Shown: positions 9,001 to 18,300 of the stretch, piece by piece | How positions within the stretch are numbered: position 1 is the stretch's first letter | How the letters are laid out: every line of letters starts with the position of its first letter | Source of the DNA: an uncultured Porphyromonadaceae bacterium | GTDB lineage: Bacteria; Bacteroidota; Bacteroidia; Bacteroidales; Muribaculaceae | DNA: 64,000 nucleotides | Assembly: GCA_900544305.1 (NCBI GenBank) | Contig: UQUV01000008.1 | Span: 36,216 to 100,215 of the forward strand | Direction: 5' to 3' | Program-made: the position numbers and the translations under genes | Notes under the pieces: model-generated | Databases searched by the model: none | What the model saw: only the letters and a program-made list of their open reading frames with translations | What the model was told of the DNA's origin: nothing

Positions 9001-9354
9001 ATGCCGAGCCGCCGCTGGAACAAGCCGTCAATCATGGTACAGTGTGAAGCCAACTACTCCAATGCCCACGGCACACCTTGGGTTTACAAATACAAGAAAA
9101 TAGGCAAGCTCGTCGGTGCACCCGTTCCGGGCACAATGACCAGCGTTTCATGGGAACGCCTGCAAGATCCGAGCCTGATTTTCGGTATTCCGGTTATCGG
9201 CTACCGCACTGCTGAAGGCACATACCTTGAAAACAGCGAGTTGCAGCCGGATATCCCAGTGCTGAACGCACCGGAAACAATCGTTACCGGCGAAGACACT
9301 CAGCTCCGCACAGCAGTAGAAGAACTGTTGAAAGAAATCGACAGCAAAAAGTAA
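6094..9354 (+). CDS. Tricorn-like S41 family protease with beta-propellers
   Basis: 1086-aa exported protease related to the archaeal tricorn core protease. Order: signal peptide (1-20); two beta-propeller blocks with repeated SPDG-type (PD40) motifs (about 25-290 and 300-555); a highly charged Lys/Glu linker (about 559-602); a helical core-domain region with the SH pair S772-H773 (tricorn charge relay S-H); a PDZ-like domain (about 780-860); and an S41 protease domain with IDTRFNGGG (about 930-940). The nucleophile region reads PGTMTSVSWE (1012-1021); I cannot say with certainty which Thr/Ser is the nucleophile. It probably trims peptides in the periplasm. It lies 9 bases after the dehydrogenase and ends in a strong terminator. 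Confidence 0.88.
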   Translation: MKKTFTSIALGLAALSAGATTPLWMRDVQISPDGSQIVFAYKGDIYKVAAEGGQAVRLTTQKSYESSPIWSPDGKQIAFASDRHGNADIFVMPAEGGPATRLTRHSASETPWAFSNDGKKVLFSASIQDPATSALFPTGAMTELYSVALDGGKVKQVLGTPAEMVNFDKSGNTMLYQDRKGFEDEWRKHHTSSITRDIWMLDVATGKQTNLTNRPGEDRNPVFAADGKTVYFLSERNGGSMNVYSFPLNAPEKATAVTAFSTHPVRFLSVAENGKLCFTYDGAIYTQANGSTPKMVEIDVVADDENIPVSLAYTRGATSASVSPNGEQVAFVVRGNVFVTSVEYGTTKQISYTPEAETGVDFGTDNRSLVYASERDGAWNLYMAKILRDDDLNFPNATLIEEMAIFPADSINREVPKFSPDGKEIAYIENDTKLMVYNTESKTVRQVTDGSLWYSGAFNYEWSPDGKWFTLEIIGNGHDPYSDIAIVNADGKSQPVNITNSGYFNMMPHWVLDGNAILFMTDRYGMRSHASWGSLNDVMLVFLNQDAFDKYRLNKEDYELLKELEKEQANAKKAADEKADKKNKKKKDKKKDEAEEEESNDIKVELDGIEDRIVRVTPNSSDIADAIIDKDGEALFYLSAFEGGYDLWKHDLREKETSLLKKLDTSWAGLQLDKDGDNLFILGSTFQKMGIAGEKLERISYNADMDLDLAKEREYMFDHVCRQEDRYFYNKGMHGVNWKQMTADYRKFLPHINNNYDFAELLSEMLGELNVSHTGGRFRPSPSGDATANLGLLYNWNYTGEGVEVAEIVEYGPFDRATTKVKPGCIIERINGKDVTCNTDLYTLLDMQADTKTLVSFCNPETGERWDEVVKPISNGEFSSLLYNRWVKQRAADVEKWSNGRLGYVHIESMDDASFRTVYSDLLGKYYKCEGVVIDTRFNGGGRLHEDIEVLFSGEKYLTQEIRGRDACDMPSRRWNKPSIMVQCEANYSNAHGTPWVYKYKKIGKLVGAPVPGTMTSVSWERLQDPSLIFGIPVIGYRTAEGTYLENSELQPDIPVLNAPETIVTGEDTQLRTAVEELLKEIDSKK

Positions 9355-9381
9355 GCACACGGCAAATATCCGTATAAGTCT

Positions 9382-9419
9382 ACGGCGGCACGGTCACTCG
9401 ACCCTGCCGCCGTTTTTTT
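9382..9419 (+). terminator. Terminator after the tricorn-like protease gene
   Basis: Stem ACGGCGGCA (9382-9390) / TGCCGCCGT (9405-9413) followed by a run of seven T. Canonical rho-independent signal. Confidence 0.88.
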
Positions 9420-9473
9420 AACCCAAAACGGTCATTAGACCTAAATCCAAACCGAACCTTAAAAAAACATTTC

Positions 9474-9512
9474 ACTTGACCTACAGAATGAGTCAAGTTT
9501 TATATACTTTTG
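9474..9512 (+). promoter_or_regulatory. Promoter with embedded inverted repeat (possible operator) of the WYL gene
   Basis: Perfect 7-bp arms ACTTGAC (9474-9480) and GTCAAGT (9492-9498) lie directly upstream of the -7 box TACTTTTG (9505-9512). The left arm overlaps the expected -33 region. A dimeric repressor bound here would block transcription; autoregulation by the WYL protein is the obvious hypothesis. Confidence 0.55.
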
Positions 9513-9539
9513 CCTGCAACCGACAAAACAAGCAGAAAC

Positions 9540-10451
9540 ATGACGACACTGGAAAAATATGTTTGGATTGTAAGCACCCTGTATCGTGCCGGCGACAGAG
9601 GCCTGTCGCTGAAAGAACTCAACGAAAAATGGATGCACGACGAGAATGTCAGCAACGGCGAACCGCTGCCCCGACAAACGTTTGACCGCTGGAAAGGCAA
9701 CATACTGATGAGCCTGGGAGTGGACATCGACTGCCGGCGTAAAGGCGGCTACCGCTACTATATATCCAATCCCGACAGCCTGAAAAGCGGAGAGCTGAGC
9801 CGCTGGCTGCTCGACACATTTGCCACAGCCAATTCGCTTTCGCACAGCACCGTGCTGAAAGACCGCATACTCGTGGATGACGTGCCGTCGAGCCACGACT
9901 TCCTGACCGACATCATTACGGCCATGAACGAAAACCGCATCATAGAGATAACCCACCAGAGCTTCCACCGCGAAACTCCCGGCACTTTTCCCGTAGCCCC
10001 CTACTGCCTGCGAATGTTCCAACGCCGCTGGTATCTGCTGGGAAAAAGCATCAACGACGAGCGAATCCGCCTTTACGGACTCGACCGCGTGATGAAGGTG
10101 GAAACGACCGACGACACATTCACGCTGCCCGAAGATTTCGATGCCAAGGATTATTTCGCCAACTCGTTCGGAGTTATTGTGGGTGTCGACATTCCGGTGC
10201 AGCGCATTGTCATACGGGCAAAATCGCCGCACCAGTACTACCTGCGCACCTTGCCCCTTCACAAATCCCAAAAGGAGCTTGCGGCCAACAGCGACTATGC
10301 CGATTTTGAACTGGAGCTCCGCCCCACCTACGACTTCTGCATGGAGCTTCTCCGTGCCGGCGACATGATAGAAGTTTTGGAGCCCGAATCCCTCCGCCAC
10401 GAAATGTACACCCTGGCGAAAAACATCTGCGATATTTACCGAAAGGACTGA
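9540..10451 (+). CDS. WYL-domain transcriptional regulator
   Basis: 303-aa DNA-binding regulator. The N-terminus (about 1-65) is a winged helix-turn-helix (YVWIVSTLYRAGDRGLSLKE...). The middle (about 115-200) is a WYL domain, with RRWYLLGK followed by RLYGLDRV and the DFDAKDYFANSFGV segment, thought to sense ligands or nucleic acid. The C-terminus (about 215-300) is the WCX extension. The start is ATG 9540, not the TTG at 9510, because the -7 box overlaps 9510. The leader is only about 20 nt. WYL proteins often control DNA repair, phage defence or metabolism; nothing next to it reveals its target. Confidence 0.87.
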   Translation: MTTLEKYVWIVSTLYRAGDRGLSLKELNEKWMHDENVSNGEPLPRQTFDRWKGNILMSLGVDIDCRRKGGYRYYISNPDSLKSGELSRWLLDTFATANSLSHSTVLKDRILVDDVPSSHDFLTDIITAMNENRIIEITHQSFHRETPGTFPVAPYCLRMFQRRWYLLGKSINDERIRLYGLDRVMKVETTDDTFTLPEDFDAKDYFANSFGVIVGVDIPVQRIVIRAKSPHQYYLRTLPLHKSQKELAANSDYADFELELRPTYDFCMELLRAGDMIEVLEPESLRHEMYTLAKNICDIYRKD

Positions 10452-10472
10452 AAACACACCCCACATACACAA

Positions 10473-10503
10473 CGGCGGCGAGGTTGACATTACCCCGCCG
10501 CCG
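10473..10503. terminator. GC-rich hairpin between convergent genes
   Basis: CGGCGGCG (10473-10480) and CGCCGCCG (10496-10503) form a strong stem between the WYL gene and apbE. There is no T tract on either strand, so it is at best a weak or atypical terminator. Confidence 0.4.
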
Positions 10504-10527
10504 CTTGCTATTCATATACAGTCAACG

Positions 10528-11559
10528 CTATTCCACCAATTTCCGGAAGCGTTCGTTTTGCCAGATTTTATGCTTGCCGCTGCTGTCGGCAAGAATCAGC
10601 ATCACGGCGAGGGAATCGTTTTTCTCTATCAGTTTTTTCGACAGTTCAGAACCCATCACCATAAAGGCAGTGGCATAGGCATCGGCCGACATGCAGTCGG
10701 AAGCCACAACCGTCGCGCTCAGCACATCCGACTGGACAGGGCGGCCCGTGGCAGGACTGATGGTATGTGCATAGCGGCGGCCTTCGGCATCCACCTTATA
10801 GTTACGGTAATTTCCCGACGTGGCAATACCACAGCCGGAAACGGCTATCACCTCTGCCGACTCATGCACCACCGTATCGTTGGAAACCACCGGCTTGTCG
10901 ACGGACACATGCCACTTCTCTCCTTGCGGATTTTTTCCTTTCATTACGATTTCGCCGCCAATCTCCACCAGATAATTGTCTACACCTTTGCGCTCCAGCA
11001 TCCGTCCTACTTCATCACTGCCCATTCCTTTGGCAATAGCACTGAAATTAAACGTAATGCGACCGTCGTCCTTTACCATTCGGCCATCCTTCAGACGAGT
11101 TTTCCCGATACCCACGAACTGCATGATGGAATCAACAGCGGCAGCATCAGGCAACTGTTCTGTCTTGTAGCCGAATCCCCAGGCATTGACAAGCGGAGAA
11201 ACGGTGGGGTCGAATGCTCCTTGGCTTTCCCGGTTGATTTCCACCGAACGCAGATACACCTTTCTCAAAAGCCCGTCGATCGAATCAGTACGGTTCTCAT
11301 TCAAGGCCGTCACAAGCGACTCCTTATTAAATGGCGACACACTCAGTTCCACCCGACGGAAAACCGCCAGTATGGAATCCGACAAATCTGCATTGCCCCA
11401 ATATTTAATATTGTACTCCGTGTTCCAAACCACACCCGACTGCTGAAACCACTTATCCTTTTCCGGCTTCAGCCAGAACAGCACAACCAGTCCAACTATT
11501 CCGAAAAATGCCAGAACAAAAGCACGCCTGCGCTGTCTGTTTTCATTATTTGTTCTCAT
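10528..11559 (-). CDS. apbE: FAD:protein FMN transferase ApbE
   Basis: 343-aa membrane-anchored flavin transferase. It takes FMN from FAD and links it to a Thr of target proteins; RnfD and RnfG, both encoded in this window, are known types of target. A single N-terminal membrane anchor lies at about 14-31. Family motifs in order: GAFDPTVSPLV (about 111-121), AIAKGMGSDEV (about 172-182), VEIGGEI (about 195-201), HTISPATGRP (about 266-275) and SADAYATAFMVMG (about 291-303). The start is ATG 11559 because the repeat-borne promoter has its -7 box at 11577-11584; the in-frame start at 11607 lies upstream of that box and would not be transcribed. Confidence 0.92.
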   Translation of the reverse strand: MRTNNENRQRRRAFVLAFFGIVGLVVLFWLKPEKDKWFQQSGVVWNTEYNIKYWGNADLSDSILAVFRRVELSVSPFNKESLVTALNENRTDSIDGLLRKVYLRSVEINRESQGAFDPTVSPLVNAWGFGYKTEQLPDAAAVDSIMQFVGIGKTRLKDGRMVKDDGRITFNFSAIAKGMGSDEVGRMLERKGVDNYLVEIGGEIVMKGKNPQGEKWHVSVDKPVVSNDTVVHESAEVIAVSGCGIATSGNYRNYKVDAEGRRYAHTISPATGRPVQSDVLSATVVASDCMSADAYATAFMVMGSELSKKLIEKNDSLAVMLILADSSGKHKIWQNERFRKLVE

Positions 11560-11576
11560 ATGTATATAGCTTTTTA

Positions 11577-11667
11577 CAAATGTAGTGAAAGGCGAGAGCA
11601 GAGGCAAATGAAAACGGAGTTTTCAGATTTGACTATGCCGAGCCGCATCCTATATGTTACAAATATA
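11577..11667 (-). repeat. Promoter-containing repeat upstream of apbE
   Basis: Copy of the same family as at 2431-2644, minus strand. Gene-distal end: ATAGGATGCGGCTCGGCA (complement of about 11637-11654). Centre: CAAATGAAAAC / GTTTTCAGATTTG palindrome (11605-11631). Gene-proximal end: CTCTGCTCTCGCC, then the -7 box TACATTTG (11577-11584), with TTTG (11605-11608) exactly 20 nt upstream. A second -7-like box TATATTTG (11660-11667) abuts the distal end, as at the tandem loci, suggesting the remnant of another unit. Confidence 0.75.
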
Positions 11668-11779
11668 TGAAAAAAACCGAATTTTATCCCTACAAAATTT
11701 GTCACGTAAAGAATTATTGATATATTTACGATAAATTCAAACAAACAAGAATATACTTATTTCAAAAAATTATCGAACT

Positions 11780-12355
11780 ATGAACAAAACTTACGTATTT
11801 TTCGCTGACGGATTCGAAGAAATTGAAGCGATTGGAACAGTTGACATTCTTCGCCGTGCAGGCATGGACGTAACAACCGTTTCTGTGAAAGACACTCATG
11901 AAGTAACCGGAGCCCACAATGTAACAATCAAGGCCGACGCCCTTCTGCAGGACGTTACCCTCGACAATGCCGAATGGCTCATTCTGCCGGGCGGTATGCC
12001 GGGAGCTGAAAATCTCCATAACTGCCAGCCGTTGCAGGAACTTTTGAAAGCCCAAAATGCAAAGAAAGGCAAAATTGCAGCCATCTGCGCATCGCCTGCC
12101 GTCGTATTGGGACAGCTCGGACTGATTGAAGGCAAACGCGCCACTTGCTATCCGGGATTTGAAAAACTCTGCACAGGTGCAAAAATGGAAGACGCCCGCT
12201 GCGTGACAGAAGACAATATCGTGACAGCCAACGGACCGTCGTCAGTTACAAACATGTGCTACGCCATCATCACCATTTCAAAAGGCAAACAAACTGCCAA
12301 CGAGGTTATGACCGGCATGCTCATCTATCCGAAACAGCAACCCTATTATTTTTAA
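11780..12355 (+). CDS. DJ-1/PfpI family protein
   Basis: 191-aa member of the DJ-1/ThiJ/PfpI superfamily (YajL-like), linked to protection against oxidative or carbonyl stress; reported biochemical activities differ between members. The conserved cysteine is C103 in the nucleophile-elbow AICASP (101-106). The acid partner is in GFEEIEA (about 11-17), and LPGGMPGA (69-76) forms the oxyanion region. Cytoplasmic. It is divergent from apbE across a 220-bp region holding apbE's repeat-borne promoter; its own promoter is not clear to me. A strong terminator follows. Confidence 0.9.
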   Translation: MNKTYVFFADGFEEIEAIGTVDILRRAGMDVTTVSVKDTHEVTGAHNVTIKADALLQDVTLDNAEWLILPGGMPGAENLHNCQPLQELLKAQNAKKGKIAAICASPAVVLGQLGLIEGKRATCYPGFEKLCTGAKMEDARCVTEDNIVTANGPSSVTNMCYAIITISKGKQTANEVMTGMLIYPKQQPYYF

Positions 12356-12376
12356 TAAAAAAGCCCAGTAAAAAAG

Positions 12377-12418
12377 ACAATGTCCGACCGTCACCCGATG
12401 GCCGGACATTGTTTTTTT
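12377..12418 (+). terminator. Terminator after the DJ-1 family gene
   Basis: Perfect 10-bp stem ACAATGTCCG (12377-12386) / CGGACATTGT (12403-12412) followed by a run of seven T. Confidence 0.88.
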
Positions 12419-12438
12419 AGGGTTTTTCGTACAGGAAA

Positions 12439-12469
12439 TTGGCTGATACAAAATATTCCGCTACTTTTG
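12439..12469 (+). promoter_or_regulatory. Promoter of the DUF4105 gene
   Basis: TTG (12439-12441), 20-nt spacer, TACTTTTG (12462-12469): a full match to the Bacteroidetes consensus. The leader to the ATG at 12495 is about 20 nt. Confidence 0.75.
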
Positions 12470-12494
12470 AAGCCGAAAAAAGAACTGACTACGT

Positions 12495-13688
12495 ATGAAA
12501 CAACGATATTTGATTGCACTGCTGCTTGCTTTTGTCGCTACGTTTGCCGCCAAAGCGCAGATTTTCAATGATTCCACCTTCCGTGTAAGCATCATCACCT
12601 GCTACCCGGGACAACAGGTATATGCCCTCTACGGACACACCGCTATCCGCATACAGAACGGTGACAGAGACATGGCCTACAATTTTGGAATGTTTTCATT
12701 CAACAAGCCGAACTTCATATACCGCTTTGTCAAAGGCGAAACCGACTATGCACTCGGAAGCTATCCGTTTGTCTATTTCATGCCGGAATACATCCAACGA
12801 AATTCCAAGGTAGTGGAACAGGTGCTGAACATTGACAACAACCAGGCTCGCGCCCTGTATGAAAAACTGGAATATCTCGCGCTGCCGGAAAACCGCGAAT
12901 ATCGCTACAACTACGTGCTCGACAACTGCGCCACCCGTCCACGCGACCTGGTAGAAGAAGCCGTGGGAGGAATCAACTATCCCGTTCCTGCCGACACGAC
13001 ACTGACGTTCCGCGACATCATGTGCCAGTACAGCCCCAACTATCCGTGGTATCAGTTCGGCATTGACCTGGCTCTCGGCTCCGGCATCGACTATCGTCTT
13101 GATGCCCGCAAGCAGATGTTTGCCCCAATCTATCTGATGACAGCCTTCGAAGGTGCCACCTACACCGACGCCAACGGCAACACTGTGCCGCTCGTAGCTG
13201 CCACCAACGTGCTTTACAACGGAAGCGAGTCGCCGGTTCTGCCGCCGACACCGTGGTACATGACTCCGCTTTTCCTTTCCTGGCTGCTCCTGGCCATCTT
13301 CCTGCTCGTCAGCATCCACGACCAACGCCGGAAAAAAGTCACCCGTTGGATTGACTTTATATGGTTCACAATCACAGGATTAACCGGATGCCTGTTATTT
13401 TTCCTCATCTTCGTTTCCGTGCACGAAGCCACTTCCCCCAACTATTTGGGCTACTGGCTGAATCCTTTATGTTTTATAGCATCTATAACAATTTGGATAA
13501 ATTCTTGCCGAAAGTGGCTATATTCCTACCATTTTATTAACTTTGCAGTCGTTTTAGTCCTGCTTGCCACCTGGTGGCTGAATCCGCAAACGGCAAATGC
13601 GGCATTTTTCCCGCTGATGCTCTGCACGATTCTACGCTCGGCTAACTATTTGATAATCTATAAAAGATGCGAAAAAAGGAACAAGTAA
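12495..13688 (+). CDS. Lnb/DUF4105-domain membrane protein
   Basis: 397-aa protein: signal peptide (1-22), an extracytoplasmic DUF4105 domain (about 30-235), then about five membrane segments (about 253-390). DUF4105 is the N-terminal domain of Lnb, the enterococcal enzyme that moves an acyl chain within lipoproteins, and belongs to the NlpC/P60-like papain fold. Matching landmarks are YALYGHTAIRI with a conserved His (about 45) and NCATRPRD with a conserved Cys (about 150). A role in lipoprotein or envelope modification is inferred, not shown. Its last 22 bases overlap the next gene, so the two are probably translationally coupled. Confidence 0.82.
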   Translation: MKQRYLIALLLAFVATFAAKAQIFNDSTFRVSIITCYPGQQVYALYGHTAIRIQNGDRDMAYNFGMFSFNKPNFIYRFVKGETDYALGSYPFVYFMPEYIQRNSKVVEQVLNIDNNQARALYEKLEYLALPENREYRYNYVLDNCATRPRDLVEEAVGGINYPVPADTTLTFRDIMCQYSPNYPWYQFGIDLALGSGIDYRLDARKQMFAPIYLMTAFEGATYTDANGNTVPLVAATNVLYNGSESPVLPPTPWYMTPLFLSWLLLAIFLLVSIHDQRRKKVTRWIDFIWFTITGLTGCLLFFLIFVSVHEATSPNYLGYWLNPLCFIASITIWINSCRKWLYSYHFINFAVVLVLLATWWLNPQTANAAFFPLMLCTILRSANYLIIYKRCEKRNK

Positions 13689-15253
13689 ACCGACTCATTA
13701 CCTCAATGATTTTCTCGCTGGTTGCCATCTCTGCCCTGTCGCAGAGCAACAACGAGCGACCTACTCTCATTGTCGGCATTACTATCGACCAGCTTCGCAA
13801 CGACTACCTCGAACTGCTTCAGGACAAATTCGGTAACGACGGATTCAAGCGCCTGATGCGTGAAGGCGTATATATCGAAAACGCCGTATTCAATGTCAGC
13901 TCGCTCGACAAGGTTTCGGCATCGGCAATCCTTTACACAGGCACAACGCCGAACATCAACGGAATCAGCGGCGCAACTCTCTACAAAGACGGAAAAATCG
14001 AGGAAACGCTCCACGACCCGAAATATATCGGCAATACTACCGACGCCACCTATTCGCCTATGGCGCTGAAGGTTTCAACCATCAGCGACGAGGTAAGAAT
14101 GGACAACAACGGCATCGGCTATGTCTATTCCGTTGCACCCGATGCCCAACAGGCCATCATCATTGCCGGCCATGCCGCCAACGGTGCATTCTGGATTAAT
14201 GACGACAACGGGAAATGGGCTTCCAGCACTTTCTACAAGGAGTTTCCGGCTGCGGTACAGAACCGCAACTTCATCCGTCAGCTGTCGTCACGCATCGACA
14301 CGCTGAAATGGACTCCGCTGCTGAAAACCGAAGAGTACCGCGACATTGCTCTCCATCGCACATTCTATCCGTTCAAATATACATTCGACGGAGAAAACAG
14401 ATATCAGAAATTCAAAAAGTCGGCACTTGTCAACGAAGAAGTAACCTCTGTGGCTATCAGCTGCATCGAGGAGCTGCGCCTCGGACGACGTGCGGCTGTC
14501 GACATGATAAACGTGGCCTATACGGCTGAGCCTTACAGCTACGCTATTGACAGCGACAACCGTATCGAATTGCAGGACAAGTACCTGCGCCTCGACCGCG
14601 AGTTGGCTAAACTTTTTGCATCCATCGACAAGGCTGTCGGACGCAACGCCTTTATCTTTGTTTCGTCGACAGGCTATTTCGACAATACTTACGCTACAGA
14701 ACCCCGTTTCAATATTCCGACAGGCGAGTTTTCACCAAAACGCGCCGTTTCGCTGCTCAACATGTACCTGATGGCAATTTACGGCAACGGAAACTGGGTG
14801 AACGGCTACTACAACGAACAATTTTTCCTCAACGACAAGCTCGCCAAGGAAAAGAACATACCTATCGAAGAACTTCGCGAAAAGTCAGGCGACTTCCTGC
14901 GCCGCATGTCGGGTATCAGCAAAGCCTATACTTTCGACGAAATTCTCAACAATCCGGTCAACGATGCGCTGGTCAAGCTGAACCATACGGTTTATGCTCA
15001 GACGGCAGGCGACGTTTATATAGAAATTACTCCAGGATGGTCGGTGAACGACGACGTGAACGAAACATCGGAAAACCAAACCAAATACGTGCGCAACAAT
15101 GCTTTTGCCGCACCGATGTTCATCATGGCGCCCAATATCACCGCCGAGAAAATCACAATACCGGTCGACGCTACACTCCTAGCTCCGACCGTTTCAAGAA
15201 TATTGCGCATCCGCTCTCCCAATGCTGCCGCAAGGGTACCGCTTTCCCTTTAA
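13667..15253 (+). CDS. Alkaline-phosphatase-fold exported protein, likely inactive
   Basis: 528-aa protein of the type I phosphodiesterase/PafA-like family, with signal peptide (1-25). The fold landmarks are clear: GITIDQLRNDY (D41 in the first metal-ligand position), YTGTTPNINGISG (90-102) and a C-terminal APTVSRILRIRSPNAA. The active site looks lost. The segment before YTGTTP reads SSLDKVSASAI instead of the usual Thr nucleophile and GHAS stretch; the D-x-x-GH motif is replaced by TAEPYSYAI (286-294); and the TADHG metal motif is replaced by SSTGYF (333-338). It may bind rather than hydrolyse a substrate, perhaps assisting the DUF4105 gene that overlaps its start by 22 bases. Confidence 0.8.
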   Translation: MRKKEQVNRLITSMIFSLVAISALSQSNNERPTLIVGITIDQLRNDYLELLQDKFGNDGFKRLMREGVYIENAVFNVSSLDKVSASAILYTGTTPNINGISGATLYKDGKIEETLHDPKYIGNTTDATYSPMALKVSTISDEVRMDNNGIGYVYSVAPDAQQAIIIAGHAANGAFWINDDNGKWASSTFYKEFPAAVQNRNFIRQLSSRIDTLKWTPLLKTEEYRDIALHRTFYPFKYTFDGENRYQKFKKSALVNEEVTSVAISCIEELRLGRRAAVDMINVAYTAEPYSYAIDSDNRIELQDKYLRLDRELAKLFASIDKAVGRNAFIFVSSTGYFDNTYATEPRFNIPTGEFSPKRAVSLLNMYLMAIYGNGNWVNGYYNEQFFLNDKLAKEKNIPIEELREKSGDFLRRMSGISKAYTFDEILNNPVNDALVKLNHTVYAQTAGDVYIEITPGWSVNDDVNETSENQTKYVRNNAFAAPMFIMAPNITAEKITIPVDATLLAPTVSRILRIRSPNAAARVPLSL

Positions 15254-15345
15254 TCCAAAAGGGAACGGACAAAACACACGCCTCGGCGTGATGCGAATCA
15301 TTCAATCTTATTATCAATTCTTGAAAAAATAAAAAATCAAATATT

Positions 15346-18300
15346 ATGGGATTTAACGACTTCCTGAAAAAAATGTTTGGCAACAAATCTCAGCGCGACC
15401 TTCGTGAAATTCAACCGATTGTCGACAAGATTAATGCCATCTACCCTACTCTCGCCAATCTGTCGAACGACGAACTCCGCGAGAAAATCACAAACATCCG
15501 GGCTGCACTGAAACAAAGCACAGCTGAAAAACGTGCGGAAATCGACTCCTTGAAAAAGGAAATCGAAGCATTGGAATACGACAAGCGCGAACCGCTTTGG
15601 GACAAAATCGACAATATCGAGAAAGAAATCCTCGATATTCTTGAAAAGGAACTGGACAAGAACCTTCCGGAAGTGTTCGCCTGCGTACGCGAAACAGCCC
15701 GCCGTTTCAAAGAAAACGAATTCATCGAAGTGACAGCTACCGACTTCGACCGCGAACTCGCTGCCAAAGGCAAGGACTTCATCCGTATCGAAGGCGACAA
15801 GGCCATCTATCAGAACCACTGGATGGCTGGCGGTAACGAAGTGACCTGGGACATGGTACACTACGATGTACAGCTCATCGGTGGTATCGCACTCCACCAC
15901 GGCAAGATTGCCGAAATGGCAACCGGCGAAGGTAAGACTCTTGTGGCTACTCTTCCGGTATTCCTTAACGCATTGACAGGAAACGGTGTGCACATGGTGA
16001 CCGTCAACGACTACCTGTCAAAACGTGACTCGGAATGGATGGGCCCGCTCTACATGTTCCACGGACTTTCCGTTGACTGCATCGACAAGCATCAGCCGAG
16101 CACACAGGCCCGTCGCGATGCCTACAATGCCGACATCACTTTTGGTACGAACAACGAATTCGGTTTCGACTACCTCCGCGACAACATGGCAACATCGCCC
16201 GACGACCTCGTTCAGCGTGCCCACAACTTTGCCATCGTCGATGAAGTCGACTCCGTGCTTATCGACGACGCACGTACACCGCTTATCATTTCCGGTCCGG
16301 TGCCAAAAGGCGACGACCAGATGTTCATGCAGTTCAAGCCGAACGTGGAAAAGGTTGTAAACGCACAGAAAAAACTCGTTACAACTATTTTGGCACAAGC
16401 CAAGGACCTCATCGCTTCGGACGACAAGGAAAAACGCAAAGAAGGAGCATTGCTTCTGTTCCGTTCCTACAAAGGTCTGCCGAAATACGGTCCGCTCATC
16501 AAATATTTGAGCCAGGAAGGTATCAAGCCGCTTATGCTTGAAACGGAAGCCTACTACATGCAGGACAACAACCGCGAAATGCCGACCGTAACCGACCCGC
16601 TCTACTTCGTCATCGACGAAAAGAACCGCAGCATCGAATTGACCGACAAAGGTATCGACGTACTGACAGGTTCCAGCGACGACCCTGAATTCTTCGTGCT
16701 TCCTGACATTGCAAGCCAGCTTTCAGCTCTTGAAAACGAACAGCTTTCTGCCGAAGAAAAACAGGAAAAGAAAGACGCCCTCATGCAGAACTACGCTGTC
16801 AAGGCAGAACGTGTCCATACTGTCAACCAGTTGCTGAAAGCCTATACGCTTTTCGACCGCGACGTGGAATACGTTATCGACGACAACAAAATCAAGATTG
16901 TCGACGAGCAGACAGGCCGTATCATGGAAGGTCGCCGCTACAGCGACGGTCTGCACCAGGCTATCGAAGCGAAGGAAGGTGTAAAGGTAGAAGCCGCTAC
17001 ACAGACATTTGCAACCATTACGCTCCAGAACTACTTCCGTATGTACCACAAACTTTCAGGTATGACCGGTACGGCAGAAACGGAAGCAGGCGAATTCTGG
17101 GATATCTATAAACTCGACGTTGTAAACATCCCGACCAACCGTAAGGTACAGCGTGTCGACATGAACGACCGCGTCTACAAGACAAAGAAGGAAAAATACA
17201 ACGCCGTTATCGAAGAAGTGGAAAAGATGGTGAAGGCAGGCCGTCCGGTACTTGTCGGTACAACATCTGTCGACATTTCCGAATTGCTCAGCCGAATGCT
17301 GACCATGCGCCACATTCCACACAACGTATTGAATGCAAAACTCCACCAGAAGGAAGCTGAAATCGTGGCACACGCCGGCCAGAAGGGAGTAGTGACAATC
17401 GCTACCAACATGGCAGGTCGTGGTACGGACATCAAGCTGACACAGGAAGTGAAGGACGCAGGCGGTTTGGCCATCATCGGTACCGAACGCCACGAATCAC
17501 GCCGTGTCGACCGTCAGCTTCGCGGTCGTGCCGGACGTCAGGGCGACCCGGGTTCTTCTCTGTTCTTCGTTTCATTTGAAGATACGGTTATGCGTCTGTT
17601 CGCTACCGACCGCGTAGTGAAGATGCTCGACCACCTCGGACTGAAAGAAGGCGAACCTATCGAACACGGCATGGTAACGAAGTCCATCGAAAACGCACAG
17701 AAACGTGTGGAAGAAAACAACTTCGGTATCCGTAAGCGTCTGTTGGAATACGACGACGTGATGAACGCACAGCGTAAGGTTATCTACTCACGCCGCCACC
17801 ACGCATTGATGGGTGAACGTATCGGTATCGATATCATGAACATGATTTACGATACGGTTGAAAACATCGTCAACTCTTACGGCGGACAGGCCGACTATGA
17901 GGAACTGAAGATGGATATCCTCAAGACTCTTGCCATCGAACTGCCGTTCAACGAAGAAGAATACAAGAAACTCTCTGCCGAAAAGCAGACACAGGCAATT
18001 TTCGACGCCGCTGTCGAAACATTCAAGCGCAAGAGCGAGAAGATGGCGGAAGTGGCAATGCCGATTATCAAGGACATCGTGGAAAACCGCGGTGGCAAAG
18101 GCCTTATCCGTGTTCCGGTAGCCGACGGAAAACGTGTCTACGGCATCACTGTTGACTTGGAAGAATCCTACAACAGCAACTGTACGAACATTGCCAAGGC
18201 TTGGCAGAAAGCTATCCTGCTTATGTCGATTGACGAAGCATGGAAGGAACACCTCCGTGAACTCGACCAACTCCGTCAGTCTGTACAGAATGCAAGCTAC

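Noticed and set aside
9459..10490. 343-codon minus-strand frame
   Set aside because: Antisense to the WYL regulator gene, which has clear domains and a promoter.
10558..11670. 370-codon plus-strand frame
   Set aside because: Antisense to apbE, which shows all family motifs; no domain in the shadow frame.
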